Below, in pieces: positions 37,701 to 49,850 of a stretch of 64,000 nucleotides of DNA. The position numbers were made by a program, and so were the translations under genes. The stretch spans positions 57,436 to 121,435 of the forward strand of contig NW_025062287.1 in NCBI RefSeq assembly GCF_000002995.4, in the 5' to 3' direction. The notes beneath the pieces were generated by a model. The model worked only from the letters and a program-made list of their open reading frames with translations, did not search any database and was not told the DNA's origin. Source of the stretch: Brugia malayi. Taxonomy: Eukaryota; Nematoda; Chromadorea; Rhabditida; Onchocercidae. Numbering within the stretch: the stretch's first letter is position 1; every line of letters begins with the position of its first letter.

Positions 37701-39660
37701 CTAAATTTCTGAGGTTGACAAAGAGTCACAATATATTAAATTTTTAAGAGTATCAGAATCTTTAGCTTGTAAGTACTTCTAAGGTTCAGAAGCAGAATTT
37801 TTTTTTTTAGACATGGCAAAAGGAAGCACTGAAAACGTTTGCTGCATTTGTTTGTTTGTTGATATCGGCATTCCTTAATTTTTTCCTGCTCACTGTGATT
37901 CACGATATAGTACCGAGGGAACCCTTGCCAGATCTCGTTTTTATGCTGATACCACAGCAGAGGTGGGCTTGGGTTGTCGGAGACACATTTTCTACTTTAA
38001 AGTTAGTTTTCTGTTTAATTCTATCTATTAATAAAGAACAAGATCATATATTTGGATAAAAATAATATGAAAATTTAAAATATTTCACAAGCTTTAAAGA
38101 GATTCTGTACCACGTTTATGTGTTAAGTTTGACAGAACAAACTTTTGCAAGCTAGCCATTTGTCATATAATAGTTTACGGTAGTCAGGCCTATTTTTTTG
38201 TTTTTGTCTTATTTTAACTTGTTATGCTTTTAAAATTCATTTTAATACTCTAACATTTTGTTTTTCCAGTGCTGTACTTGGTTTCACATGTGTCCTGCTA
38301 CATAAGAAGCGGTTAATAGTATTTCGTCGTGTGCTGTTACTTGGAGGGATTATGTATGGGTTGCGGGCAGTAGTTCTTGGATTAACATTTTTACCGCCAT
38401 CATTTCAAAACCGCGATGAAATATGCTTACCGCAGGTTAATAGAACTGCTATGTATGCTACAGAAATAACAACAAGGTAGCAATTCTTCATTCACTTTAA
38501 CTTTGTATTATCCGATATGATTTCACTATTAAAGATAAACTTGTTATGATGTCATGCTATGGCGTTAAATCTTTAAGCATCAGAGAAAAATAGATTTATC
38601 TCAATTTACAACGTCAGAGAAATAAAATTTTTTTTAATTCAAAATTTCAAATCCACTTTTTTTTTCTTCATGAATTTCAATTTTAAGTTTGGGTATTCCA
38701 AAATGTAACATTGTTCAAATATGTTCTGCATTTGGTGTATCTTGTTAATAAATCATCACAGCGGAAACTGATTCTCTTGTTAGTCTTGAATGATCACAAA
38801 TAGATCAAAACTGATGTTGTAGTATTATTATATTCTGCGATGTGCATCATGAATCATTTGTTTTTCTATTCTGTTGTAAATTTCAGATTCGTAACATATG
38901 TTGTAACGTTAGGTTTAACTTCGGGTCAAGATAAAATTCTCTGTGGTGATCTCATGTTTAGCGGTCACACCATTGTGTTAACGATTATGTACTTTACCTT
39001 ACTTCAGTATACACCAAGAAGATTGGTCTATTTGCGGTTAGTATTTTGAATTGTTAAGAAAAAACGGCAGTAGTACTGACATAACTTTGAAATATACTGT
39101 AAAGTTGACAATTTATGACGAAGGTTTTTAGGTATATCGCAGCACCGTTAACATACATTGGAATAGCAGCACTTGTCATTTCGGGTGGTCATTATACAAT
39201 GGATGTACTTGTAGCTTACTGGCTTACCAGTCATATCTTTTATGCTTATCATCAAGTTTTTGCAATGCCAAGGTTTGTTTTTGCAAAAACCTAAAAGATT
39301 TTTCTATTTTGTTTCCAATTTAGTAATATTTGAAAGTAAATACATCTGCTGGAACTGATTGACAAAAATTTTTTACTTTATTTTCGATTTTTATGATATC
39401 ATTGCATCATTCATTGTACATATGAGCTTTGAACTGTTTTTTGGGAGTACAGTGCGGAAGCTTTGTGTTTTTTACATTCTATATTTTTTAGAATTGAAAG
39501 GACTAAGGCGCCTCTTTCTCATTTATGGTGGTTTTGGTTATGTTATTGGTTCGAAAGTGATGTACCTGATGGTTTATTACGAAACGAATGGGAATGGCCA
39601 TTACCGGGCCCGATCTGCATGCATCATTTTGTCCAACGAATAAGCGATAAATTACAATAG
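34707..39660 (+). CDS. Sphingomyelin synthase family protein (PAP2-like lipid transferase), six exons
   Basis: Exons are 34707-34928, 37811-38001, 38270-38476, 38887-39036, 39132-39272 and 39492-39660. The phases agree throughout and give 359 residues, the usual size for the family. The enzyme family moves the phosphocholine (or phosphoethanolamine) head group between a phospholipid and ceramide in Golgi or plasma membranes. Family hallmarks are visible: the PLPD motif after the first membrane helix (HDIVPREPLPDLVF), the catalytic CGDLMFSGHT block, and SGGHYTMDVLVAYW carrying the second catalytic His and Asp. Several hydrophobic helices separate them. The first exon is a hydrophilic cytosolic N-terminus without a recognisable SAM domain. 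Start chosen at the first ATG of the open exon. The 2.9-kb first intron is large for this window. Head-group specificity cannot be told from sequence. Confidence 0.9.
37679..37748. repeat. Two-copy tandem in sphingomyelin synthase intron 1
   Basis: GAGGTTGACAAAGAGTCACA followed by ATATA-TAAATTT occurs twice in succession with two base differences. It lies about 65 bases upstream of exon 2. Confidence 0.8.
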
Positions 39661-41730
39661 TATGATCATTGCTGAGTTTATATTAAACAGTTTCAAAGTT
39701 CTGCTGTTTTGTTTATCTTTCTTTTTTTGTCATTTAGCTACATTCTGTAGTTAACACCTAAAAATATCCTTGTGAAAAGTTAAGAAGTTTGCCATTTTGA
39801 TTGCAGTTTTAAAATATCCAAAATCTAAAAACTAAGATTCTTCTCCATTTCCAAATGAAATTTTTATTTGAAACTTCTAAAAGTGCAATTTATATCCAGG
39901 AACATACTCTCATCACGATTTACTGTTGAACATTTTCTATAGTTCTAAGAGAGGCATTAATCCACCCAGTTATTTACTCATAATTTTTGTACTTCATTAT
40001 CTGTGGAAGAAAATTAGTCTTGAAAAAAAAAGTTCTTATATAATGGGGCTGTTTCTATAATGCTATAGATGTGGAAAGTTCCGCCCTATTAGCAGATGTA
40101 GTTACAAAGTATTTTATTTTTCTTTCTTTTTTAATTATGTCAACCTCTGTTCATCTTTTGTATATATTACGTGTTCTGTTATCTAGATTGCTCATTTGGA
40201 GCAATATTCACTCGAAATTTCAGTTATAATTCAGAATTTGACTAATTTTGATCTCTGCAATAAAGGAAATCCAGTAGTAGTTGAGACAACTAGGTCATAA
40301 ACCGTATGCAGTATTCTATATCATACTTTTTGAAGTTCATTTCCAGAAACCGTCAAAGTTTCGGAATTTTGTGTTATATAAGTCAAGTCATACTTGTAAG
40401 ATATTTTTTGTTAGTTTAGTTGTCTGCATATTCATTAGAAGCTTGTTTTTTAATATTATTGAAATTTCAAGCCTAATGAATTTGTCTTTGGTGCACTGGA
40501 ATACCTGGTCAGTTTTTTAATATTTTTTTAATATATATATATAGAAATGTTTTTGTCGGTCTAATGATGCGTTATTATAACTTATTTATATCCATTTTTC
40601 ATATGTTCTAATATATGTTCATAGACCGCTAAAAGAGTATGATTTAAGCATGCTTTAAAGGATTTGTCTATTGTCGCACTCATTTACGTTTCATGAACTC
40701 ATTTGTATCCTCACTTTCTCAAGCGCTCTGGTACATAAGAGACACTAAGCTGTTCCAGTTGCGTTTTCTTCTAAAAAGCGCAATGAAATATTCATGTTCA
40801 TCAAATATTGTCCCAGTAGGACGTTTTTTTTATTGTTATTAATTTGCTGCCTATTTAATTTGTAAAAAGTAGTGAATTTATTCAGGAGGCTATATGCTTG
40901 CCACTTCCAATATATAGAAGAATTTTTCGCTTATATTTAAAGCTTGTTCCATTTTTTTACACTTATTTTTTGCTCTCCCAAAAAAAAAAAAAAAAAAAAA
41001 AATTGCATGACTTAATGATGCACTTTTTCTTCTATTATTGAATTATCTGACAGTTGTATTTCCTCCACACATTCAGTTAGTTTTCAAAAATTGACAACTC
41101 CATAAAAGTTAGTATTTTATGTGAAGTTTTTGCTTATGCTGTTTAAATTTTGGGAAATGTGAGTGAGTTACGGATTCAAACAATTAAGAATTCAAAGAGA
41201 TTTGGTTAGTGTTTGTTTTCTTACTAATGGTCAATGTGATATACAGGAATGAAGTTATAGTGTCATCGGTACAGCACTACGAATATTTTATCTTTCATAA
41301 GTACTATAGCTTATCACTTTATCCTTCTATTCTAACTAATTGACTTCACCATGGAAACTTCTCCTATTGTTGTTCGAATAGTGTGGGATTTATTTTCATT
41401 GCGCTCCACATCATCACCTGTGCTACAAGAACAGAATATTTGCTGTTATTATTATTGATGTTGTTGCTACTGCTAAGCAAGATCTGTCGGTACGGATTTC
41501 TTCCGGTGTGTATTCAGTGAAGTAACATTTCAGGATTAAGCTTTTGATATTTATGATATGGTATTTGTCTTTCTGATTGGAAATGATTTAATCATTAATA
41601 CTAAATATATAACAAAAAGTATTGCAAATCAGGTTGCTGATTTGATTGTCATCGTTTAAATCTTTTTTAGATAATAATTTGTATTTAGGGATGTGATCTT
41701 TTTCTTTGAAATGAATTCATTTTCGATATA
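39661..41730. other. Intergenic stretch downstream of sphingomyelin synthase
   Basis: It is AT-rich with poly-A and TATATA runs and holds no exon I can support. The 3' UTR of the upstream gene lies at its left edge. Confidence 0.4.
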
Positions 41731-42040
41731 ATGTTTGGGGTTGAAGCTTTGAAAGATTCGCGAGAATTCTCAGAAGCCCGTTTCGGTGATGCTAAAATCG
41801 TACAAGGAGCTAGTGTTGGAAAGGTAATTACGACTTTGCAGTTTTTTTTTTTTTTTTTTTTTTTTTTTACATTTGCTAGTTCAGGTCACAAAGTTTCACG
41901 CTTGAGTATTGTAAGTTTTATAAGAATCTATTTTATAGTTTTTTTTTATTTGAAGTGATACTGTTTCTATCTCTTAATTTCAGCTGTGTAGCTGGTTACT
42001 GTCTCATATTCAAAAGTTGCAGAAAATTTATTCAGAATAA
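41731..42040 (+). CDS. Possible small two-exon ORF or 5' leader exons
   Basis: An ATG at 41731 opens 31 codons (MFGVEALKDSREFSEARFGD and on) to a GTAATT donor at 41824. Joining in phase 0 to CTGTGTAGC after a TTTCAG at about 41984 would give a product of about 50 residues. A poly-T run follows the first exon. These could equally be untranslated leader exons of the RING gene that starts at 42077. No family recognised. Confidence 0.25.
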
Positions 42041-42076
42041 TCGTTCTTTCGAATTTCCAGCTCTCTACGGTTAACT

Positions 42077-42893
42077 ATGACCCAACAGTTTGGAGTCGGT
42101 CATTTTGTAATCATCTTACAGGAAGCACTTCTGGCCAATTTAGGGCCATTTGCAGATTTGTTAGATCAATACGCCAGCGTATGCAATGAAATTATATCAT
42201 TCTTTGCAAATGTCATCTTACGATTACTGGAAACAATTAATAATATCGGGGTCACCTTTGGAAGTGTTAGCAAATTTTTGCTCTTTTTTGCTTATTTTAC
42301 TTATTTTACTGTATTCAGTCTTTCATCTTCTCATCTTCTCATTGATGAAGTCATTTGTTTAATAGTTTGGCCATTTCGCGCTTTGCTAAATTTGTTAATC
42401 TCCCATCCATTCATACTAACAATGATTTCCTTAATTTCGATCCTTATTTGTACTGCGTTTATCATTGTCATTAAGCAAATCTCCATTGTGCAACTTGGCA
42501 ATGCTTCGATACAATTCATTGCCAGGAATTGTCGACGCCTCATGCCTCACGCACACTATTTTTCTCTGTTTGTATCCATTAATTATTAGTGTGCTAAATT
42601 TACTTTTTTTGGCGGTAAGTTTTTTATGCGATCTATGCATGAATTTAATAAGGATGATTCCAATTTCCAGATCAAATCGATTAAGGAAACATTCTTCGAA
42701 TTGTGGTGCTGACGATATATGTCGGATTACTTGTTGTATTTGTTTCATTCATGAGAAATCAATTTTATTGCAGCCTTGTAATCACATTTGTGTGTGTGCT
42801 GATTGCGTTGAAGAATTGTTAGAAACCTGTGAGGAGCCGTTATGTCCATTATGTCGTTCCGTCATTACATCCTATGTTGATGTCTATATTTAG
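42077..42893 (+). CDS. Multi-pass membrane RING-finger protein (RNF26-like E3 ligase)
   Basis: The first exon (42077 to about 42567) encodes several hydrophobic helices (FLLFFAYFTYFTVFSL; FILTMISLISILICTAFIIV). The second (42671-42893) encodes a C-terminal C3HC4 RING. Its metal ligands are visible as CCIC, CNHICVCADC and CPLC, and the chain ends VDVYI. This N-terminal membrane bundle plus C-terminal RING is the RNF26-type plan, a ubiquitin ligase of the ER and endosome system. A splice 42567/42671 keeps phase and gives 237 residues. A stronger GTAAGT at 42615 does not keep phase, so the exact donor is uncertain, and a second frame also reads straight through the gap. The RING exon is duplicated in inverted orientation at 44779-45001. 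Confidence 0.7.
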
Positions 42894-43385
42894 TGTATAA
42901 AGTAAACACGGGATAAGATTAGACCTACTCTCGAGGAAATGCAACTATTATTTAAGGAATCAAATTAGGCAGAGAACAAAAATGTAGTAAATTATGCATA
43001 ATGGTCAGTTTTGTCGCGAGCAATGGTTGTTCAAACTCAAATCTTTTAACAAACTCGTATGTTAGATAACACATCAGTCGCTATTTCCCATGTGAGGAGT
43101 CATATATTTTGTAACATCAGAGATGATTTTTTTGATTTCCTCATCTTTTGTTTTGAGTTTGATTTCTAAAATTCTCAAGCTGTGGTTTTTGTGCATTCCT
43201 GCCTACCTCAGTTTATTGCAGATTTACCTACAGTAATGTCTATTTGTATTTATACTATTACATTGTTTCATTGCAAACAACATTTATTGATGCTGTTGTC
43301 TGAACAAACATTTTAGTGAATTAGAATTAAGAAATGTTGTGAAATCCGTAAATAATTTTAAGTGATATTTGTAAGTATAAATCAG
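42632..43385. repeat. Left arm of a RING-exon inverted duplication
   Basis: It contains the RING exon and about 490 bases of 3' flank. The reverse complement recurs at about 44333-45020. The arms differ by scattered substitutions and small indels. The loop between them is about 950 bases. Confidence 0.9.
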
Positions 43386-44332
43386 GAATGTTTATATATA
43401 TATATGTGATTTCTTAAAACAGTATTTTTAGTATTGAGAACTTATGTCCATCATTAAATACGCCGTGATTGAGAGTATACTGCATTATATCATGTTTTAT
43501 TGCGTTTTGCATGAAGTATTATCAAGAAAACATTTACCGTTCTTGCTTTTGAATTTATTGCGCAAATTTGATTAGAGAATTCAGGATTAATTGTATTGTA
43601 AAGCATGCAAAATACAGTCTTGACGGATGGTTTTACTCAGTTATTCCTTTCAACAATAGAGACACATTTTCATTTTATCGAGAAGACAATCATGAAGCTT
43701 TTAAAAGAGTTCCCCAATTTTTATTGAATTTAAAATATTGATTGATATGAAAAGAGTGTATCAAAATTAAAATCAGAAACTTCAAATATTAAATTCGTTT
43801 AAGTCTTTTCATTATTACCTTTGAATTGTCATTTTCCACTAAGCTATTATTGATTATTGCTGGCATTAGTTTCATCGAATTATGTTGTATCATTGTGTTG
43901 TTTGAGTATTTCGTATTGTCGCGATTAATTAAGCTTAGCAAACGATGACAGTTACAAAATTGCTTCTTGTGAGAAGATACAGGAAGGATTCTATAAGAAT
44001 TTTTTTTTTGCAAGCATAGAAAAGTAGTATTGTATCAATGGAAGACATTTCCTTTAAAAAATGATTCTACAAATAAATGAAATTAATTTTGAGTTATTTC
44101 AAAATACTGAAACAGTCTTTTCCATTTCTGAAATAAGTAGAATTGACCCGATGCGTTCGGAATTTTCGGATGATTCCGATGAATGAGAAAGCAAATCATA
44201 TTTCCCATTTGAACTCAATACTGAATCCATCGTGTCCCGCTCTGAAATTTTTTTTTTTTTTAATTTAAGAGGCTTTAAGATAAGAGTGTGGAAAAAAGCT
44301 TTTCTTGATTAAAATAAAAAAAAAAAAGCTAT
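43386..44332. other. Loop between the RING inverted repeats
   Basis: AT-rich sequence with no supported exon. Near 44290-44335 an AAAAAGCT.TTCTTGATT unit occurs twice. Confidence 0.5.
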
Positions 44333-44778
44333 TCTTGATTTAAATTACTTATAATTATTTACGGATTTCACGACATTTCTTAATTCTAATTCACTAAAAT
44401 GTTTGTTCAGACAACAGCATCAATAAATGTTGTTTGCAATGAAACAATGTAATAATGCAATAGTATCAATACAAATAGACATTTAACCATAACTGAATAA
44501 TTTTAGAAATCAAACTCAAAACAACAGATGAGGAAATCAAAAAAATCATCTCTGATGTTACAAAATATATGACTCCTCACATGGGAAATAGCGACTGATG
44601 TGTTATCAAACATACGAGTTTGTTCAAAGATTTGAATTTGAACAACCATTGCTCGCGACAAAACTGACCATTATGCATAATTTACTACATTTTTTTTCTC
44701 TGCCTAATTTGATTCCTTAAATAATAGTTGCATTTCCTCGAGAGTAGGTTTAATCTTATCCCGTGTTTACTTTATACA

Positions 44779-45001
44779 CTAAATATAGACATCAACATAG
44801 GATGTAATGACGGAACGACACAATGGACATAACGGCTCCTCATAGGTTTCTAACAATTCTTCAACGCAATCAGCACACACAAAAATGTGGTTACAAGGCT
44901 GCAATAAAATGGATTTCTTATGAATGAAACAAATACAACAAGTAATCCGACTTTTATCGTCAGCACTACAATCCGAAGAATGTCTTCTTAATCGATTTGT
45001 T
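44779..45001 (-). pseudogene. Inverted duplicate of the RING exon, membrane part missing
   Basis: This is a 223-base exon, the same length as 42671-42893, after a TTTCCAG acceptor at 45002-45008. The frame is intact to the same VDVYI stop. All RING cysteines and the histidine are kept. Substitutions are modest (for example CNHIFVCADC for CNHICVCADC, TYEEP for TCEEP). No hydrophobic first exon lies upstream on the minus strand, so it has no visible way to be expressed as the full protein. Retention of every zinc ligand suggests a recent copy or constraint. Confidence 0.7.
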
Positions 45002-45071
45002 CTGGAAACTACTTAAATTCATGCATAGAAGTTAATTTAAATTAGGTTTCAAAGAAGCTAAGTTTTCATCT

Positions 45072-45285
45072 ATTATTCTTATTTCATTACTATTATTCTT
45101 ATTTCATTACTCAACAAATATCATGTTTTATCAGCAATTTATCATCACTTTCAAAAAATGTACAATATTTTTTATCAGTGATATATACAACAAAATATAA
45201 CAACATGGTTTATCAAAAAAATATACAATATGCAATTTATCACTTTAAAAAAAAATATACTATGTTTTATCAGTAGTAATTATTC
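45072..45285. repeat. Tandem and imperfect AT-rich repeats
   Basis: The unit TATTATTCTTATTTCATTAC occurs twice exactly at about 45072-45111. To about 45285 follow imperfect repeats built from ATCA.TTTATCA and ATATACAATAT pieces. Confidence 0.6.
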
Positions 45286-45983
45286 ATAATTCTATCATTA
45301 TTATTCTCTAAATGATGATTTTATCAGATTGTCAAATGCATCCTTCATTACCCTTTTTAGGAGTTATAATAAATAATGAGAATATCATCGCTTGTTCGAA
45401 TAGCATAGCATAAATGACATCCAATCATAGGCTGACTTTGTAAACAACAAATTTGTTTTTTCTTTTTTGACTGGGAAAAATTATTCTATTGATAAATGCT
45501 GCTTAGATTAAATTTGAGATTCTGTATTATAATAAATAATTCAAGAATTCTTCAAAATCATTGAATTCTTAAATTTTATCGATAATCAATCATTGAAGGA
45601 AATGCGATAGCATAAGCAATCATATCTTATCATTCAAAATATCAGGGTAGCAAAAGTAGAGAGAGCTTTAATTAAAAGTAATTTAAAATTAAAACTTACT
45701 GTTTTAAGATCTTTGCTAAATTTCATCATGTTTGAATTATCATATTCTTATCAGACGAATTTGATGAAAAACAACCGATCAATGTGAATTAAATTTGATA
45801 ATGAATTAAAGCACTGAAATATCTTCTTATGCTGTTTCAAATTTTAATTATGCAAAATTTGCATATTTGAAAGAAAATTTAGCTTGAAAACAAACAAAAC
45901 TGTTATGTTTATAATTTAGTCATTCCAAGTTTATATTTCAAAATAAACTATTGATAACGAAACATTTTATAAAAAGTCAAAAA

Positions 45984-47407
45984 ATGACGCATGAAGAACA
46001 TGACCTGAATGAAACTAATGAAATTGAAAGGTAAAGGAAGAAATTTTCAATTTTCAAATGCACTTTTTTACTTTAATTACATTTCTTTCTTCTTCTCATT
46101 GTTTGCTTACAGTCTTCTTGTTTATACTTCTAATTTTTCATAATTAAAATTACTCATTAACAATTCTATCTTTATGTTATATTATATAAACTGAACACTC
46201 CAAGAAGTCGATCAAGGCTATGTTTCTTGTTGTATTTATTCATCATTCCACTTTTTATCATTACAGTGGTGTTACTTTTTCGGTAAGTTACATCTAAACA
46301 AATAACTTAACTTACCAATAGCAACAATTTCTGATATCCAATTGTTAAAATGTAAACACTGTTTTTATTTATTAATTTTAGGCGAAAGAAAAAACTAATG
46401 GAAAATTTAAAAAGCATTGCTAGAAGATATTTTCTCGATAAATTATAATACATCGCAAAATTTTACGAATATTTGGCAGTCAATTCAGATTACTTTTATC
46501 GAAGTTTTTTATCACTTAAACATTTTTTAAAATTATATGCTTTAATATGATTGATATTTACATAATTGTGCTTTTCTTTTTTAAAGTGCTTTTCTTTTTT
46601 TTTTTTTTTTTTTGCATTTTATTTTTTGTTATTTGTATTTATTATATTCATAACCATCACATATTTATCATCAAATTGTCACAACTTTTGCAGATACTAT
46701 TTGCATTGATGTTTTATGCATTACATGAAGAGAAATCGATTTGCTCGAATCACGTACGTTACGTATGATATATCGTTATACCACTGTTCAATTTAATGGC
46801 AAAATTTATCGATTTGAGGATTTTTGTAAGAAAAATTATAACGAAGAAGTAAGTTAGATACTTAATAAAAAAAAAATTTTTTTTTGTTCTTGTTTTATCA
46901 ATTATAATTATTTGTCGTATCGAATTTCTTTTAGCTTTAGATAATAGATGAATGACAAAAAAAAAATGGAATAAAATATTATTTTATAACAATTTAGAAA
47001 TGTTCAAATGAATTGAATGTTTGGCTAAAGCATGCAGAAATACTTTTCCATAACGGAAAAGCTAATTCAAATCTAAATTTACACTATCATATCCGGATAT
47101 GTATTTATTTAATCGACCTAAGGATATTGGTCAATTGAGTCATTTAATAAATCACCATATTTATCTAAATTTTTAACTCTACAAAAAATTTCAAATGTAT
47201 TTTAGGTGATTTATAGTGTAAATGTGACAGGTCGAAAACGTGAAATAGGTAGTGCAAAAGTGGTAACAGTAACATTGGTATATTGGTATATCAATTTCAA
47301 AAGTTCACCTAAAAAAGAGAAAGCTTATGTAGCATTTCGGAAAGAACTTGATAATTTTTGGTTTTCCAAAAAGAACGAATCCAAGCTTAAATTCATTCCA
47401 CATACGT
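45984..47407 (+). pseudogene. Patched-related (PTR) family N-terminal fragment, damaged
   Basis: Candidate exons are 45984-46030 (ATG), 46205-46282 (one membrane helix, CFLLYLFIIPLFIITVVLLF), 46382 onward, about 46745-46851 (YTTVQFNGKIYRFEDFC) and 47206-47407 (IYSVNVTGRKREIGSAKVVT). The pattern of one helix, then an extracellular part with an FED-x-C segment, then a Gly-Ser-Ala-rich stretch leading to a tyrosine-rich strand fits the first ectodomain of nematode patched-related proteins. The sterol-sensing helices that should follow are absent before the satellite. A stop at about 46447 and an in-frame TGA near 46728 break the reading unless bases are miscalled. Family call is tentative. Confidence 0.4.
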
Positions 47408-48239
47408 AAATATTTTTAAATGCTTTTCTAAATCTTTTTTAAATGAACATTTTTTCATCTTTCATTCGATTTATTTTCTTCTAATCATTTATTTTACCTA
47501 CTTAAAACTTAACTCAATAGATTATTGCTATATTCAGTTATTTGTTTTTATATTGATTTTTTCTTAATTTAATTATAATTAACAATTTTTTTATACCAAA
47601 AATTTCTATGAAAAGAAGTATTTAATTTATTTTTTTGATTAAACCGATTGCCAACAACACATTTGTTTTGATTTTTTGTTTTCTTTTTTTACTAATATAA
47701 AGAGCATTTTGTTGTCAGCGTTTACATTTTACATATTTTATCAAATTATTCATTTATTTATCAAAATAACATAAATGATTTAATGAAAATTGACGCTTTG
47801 ATATAAAACTAATAGTTTAATTCAGTTAAGAATTTGAAATAAATATGAAAATTTCATCAATTTAAGCTTACGTAAAAATGAAAAGCTGTAAAAGCAAATT
47901 TAGAATTTCTTTCTTACTGTCTTGTTTCCTTGTGAAACAAAGTAGGTTTCCTTTATTGAGATCGTTGACTTCTTTCTCCTTGATACTGGTAGAAATTGGA
48001 TAATTAAACCACAGATTAACATTAAAAATTATATAACACTACAATAATGAACTGATACATAACACGCAAATGTAACTTAATTAAAAAACATTTAATGATA
48101 TAAGCAAGCTAGACACTTCGCAACCGAACCATACAAAACAAGAAGCTATACACAATGAATGGCTTTGTAAGGAAGAAAATCGGGAGGGATTTTATGGATG
48201 TTAAGGTTACAAAGTGGATTAAAATCACTTAAAACAATA
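47408..48239. other. AT-rich spacer
   Basis: No exon, LTR or satellite copy recognised between the patched-related fragment and the BEL scrap. Confidence 0.5.
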
Positions 48240-48540
48240 GCCTTTATTCATTAGGTTATAGCTTCGCCATTGTGGCGACAAATGGTTCCATCTAAGACGA
48301 GAAAATTTTCCTGGTTTGTTTGGCTCAAGTCACATTCAGGTATTCTTTCATTAAATTCTTCGTCGTTTAAAAGAAATTCTCTTATGCTCATTGATGCTTC
48401 TCCAAAAATTTCTTTCGTTCTTTCATATTTATATAAAGCCTCTTTTGTTCCGTTAGCCGATATAATAGCGTTGTCTACGTATAAATTCTTTCTTATTTTC
48501 AATGCTAATTCACTGCTATGATTTTCTAGCTGGTAACTTA
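48240..48540 (-). pseudogene. BEL pol fragment (after the RT active site)
   Basis: The minus strand encodes about 75 residues matching residues 594-660 of the full element's polyprotein, including KNLYVDNAIISANG and FGEASMSIREFL, with scattered changes. It loses similarity on both sides. It lies about 90 bases before the satellite array starts. Confidence 0.85.
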
Positions 48541-48625
48541 TAACTATTTAGGGTTTGCCAAAAGGAAAAAAAAAAACGAATGCATTTGTAAATAAATTAA
48601 ATTTTCAATTTTTGTATTGAAATAT

Positions 48626-49850
48626 TCACATTTCATGGACATATGAAACTCAGACCGCTAATCACATTTCATGGATACATGAAAATTAGACATATACAAT
48701 CGTAAATAACAATTAACTGACGTATGAAACTCAGACTGTTTTTCACATTTCATGGATACATGATACTTAGACATATAAAATCGTAAATAACAATTAACTG
48801 ACGTTTGATACTCAGACCGTTTTTCAAATTTCATGGATACATGATACATAGACATATACAATCGTAAATAACAATTAACTGACGTATGATACTCAGACTG
48901 TTTTTCACATTTCATGGAGACATGATACTCAGACCGTTATACACATTTCATGGATACATGAAAATTAGACATATACAATCGTAAATAACAATTAACTGAC
49001 GTATGAAACTCAGACTGTTTTTCACATTTCATGGATACATGATGGTATGATTCCCAGGCCGTTTTTCACATTTCATGGATTCATGATACTTAGACATATA
49101 CAATCGTAAATAACAATTAACTGACGTATAATGCTCAGACCGTTTATCACATTTCATGGATACATGATGGTATGATACTCAGACCGTTATTCACATTTCA
49201 TGGATACATGATGGTATGATACTCAGACCGTTTTTCACATTTCATGGATACATGATACTCAGACCGTTTTTCACATTTCATGGATACATGATACTCAGAC
49301 CGTTATTCACATTTCATGGTTACATGATACTCAGACCGTTATTCACATTTCATGGATACATGATGGTATGATACTCAGACCGTTTTTCACATTTCATGGA
49401 TACATGATACTTAGACATATACAATCGTAAATAACAATTAACTGACGTATGATACTCAGACCGTTATTCACATTTCATGGATACATGATACTCAGACCGT
49501 TATTCACATTTCATGGATACATGATACTTAGACATATACAATCGTAAATAACAATTAACTGACGTATGATACTCAGACCGTTTTTCACATTTCATGGATA
49601 CATGATACTCAGACCGTTATTCACATTTCATGGATACATGATACTCAGACCGTTATTCACATTTCATGGTTACATGATACTCAGACCGTTATTCACATTT
49701 CATGGACTCAGACCGTTATTCACATTTCATGGTTACATGATACTCAGACCGTTATTCACATTTCATGGATACATGACATGATACTCAGACCGTTATTCAC
49801 ATTTCATGGATACATGATACTTAGACATATACAATCGTAAATAACAATTG
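48626..49850 (-). repeat. Satellite segment in reverse orientation
   Basis: Here the monomers read GATACTCAGACCGTTTTTCA then CATTTCATGGATACAT, the reverse complement of the rest of the array. Copies are clean and close to consensus. Confidence 0.95.

Noticed and set aside
42465..42893. A second frame reading straight through the RING gene intron
   Set aside because: The duplicated copy keeps only the acceptor and exon and has a stop in the corresponding intron sequence, which supports splicing at 42671.
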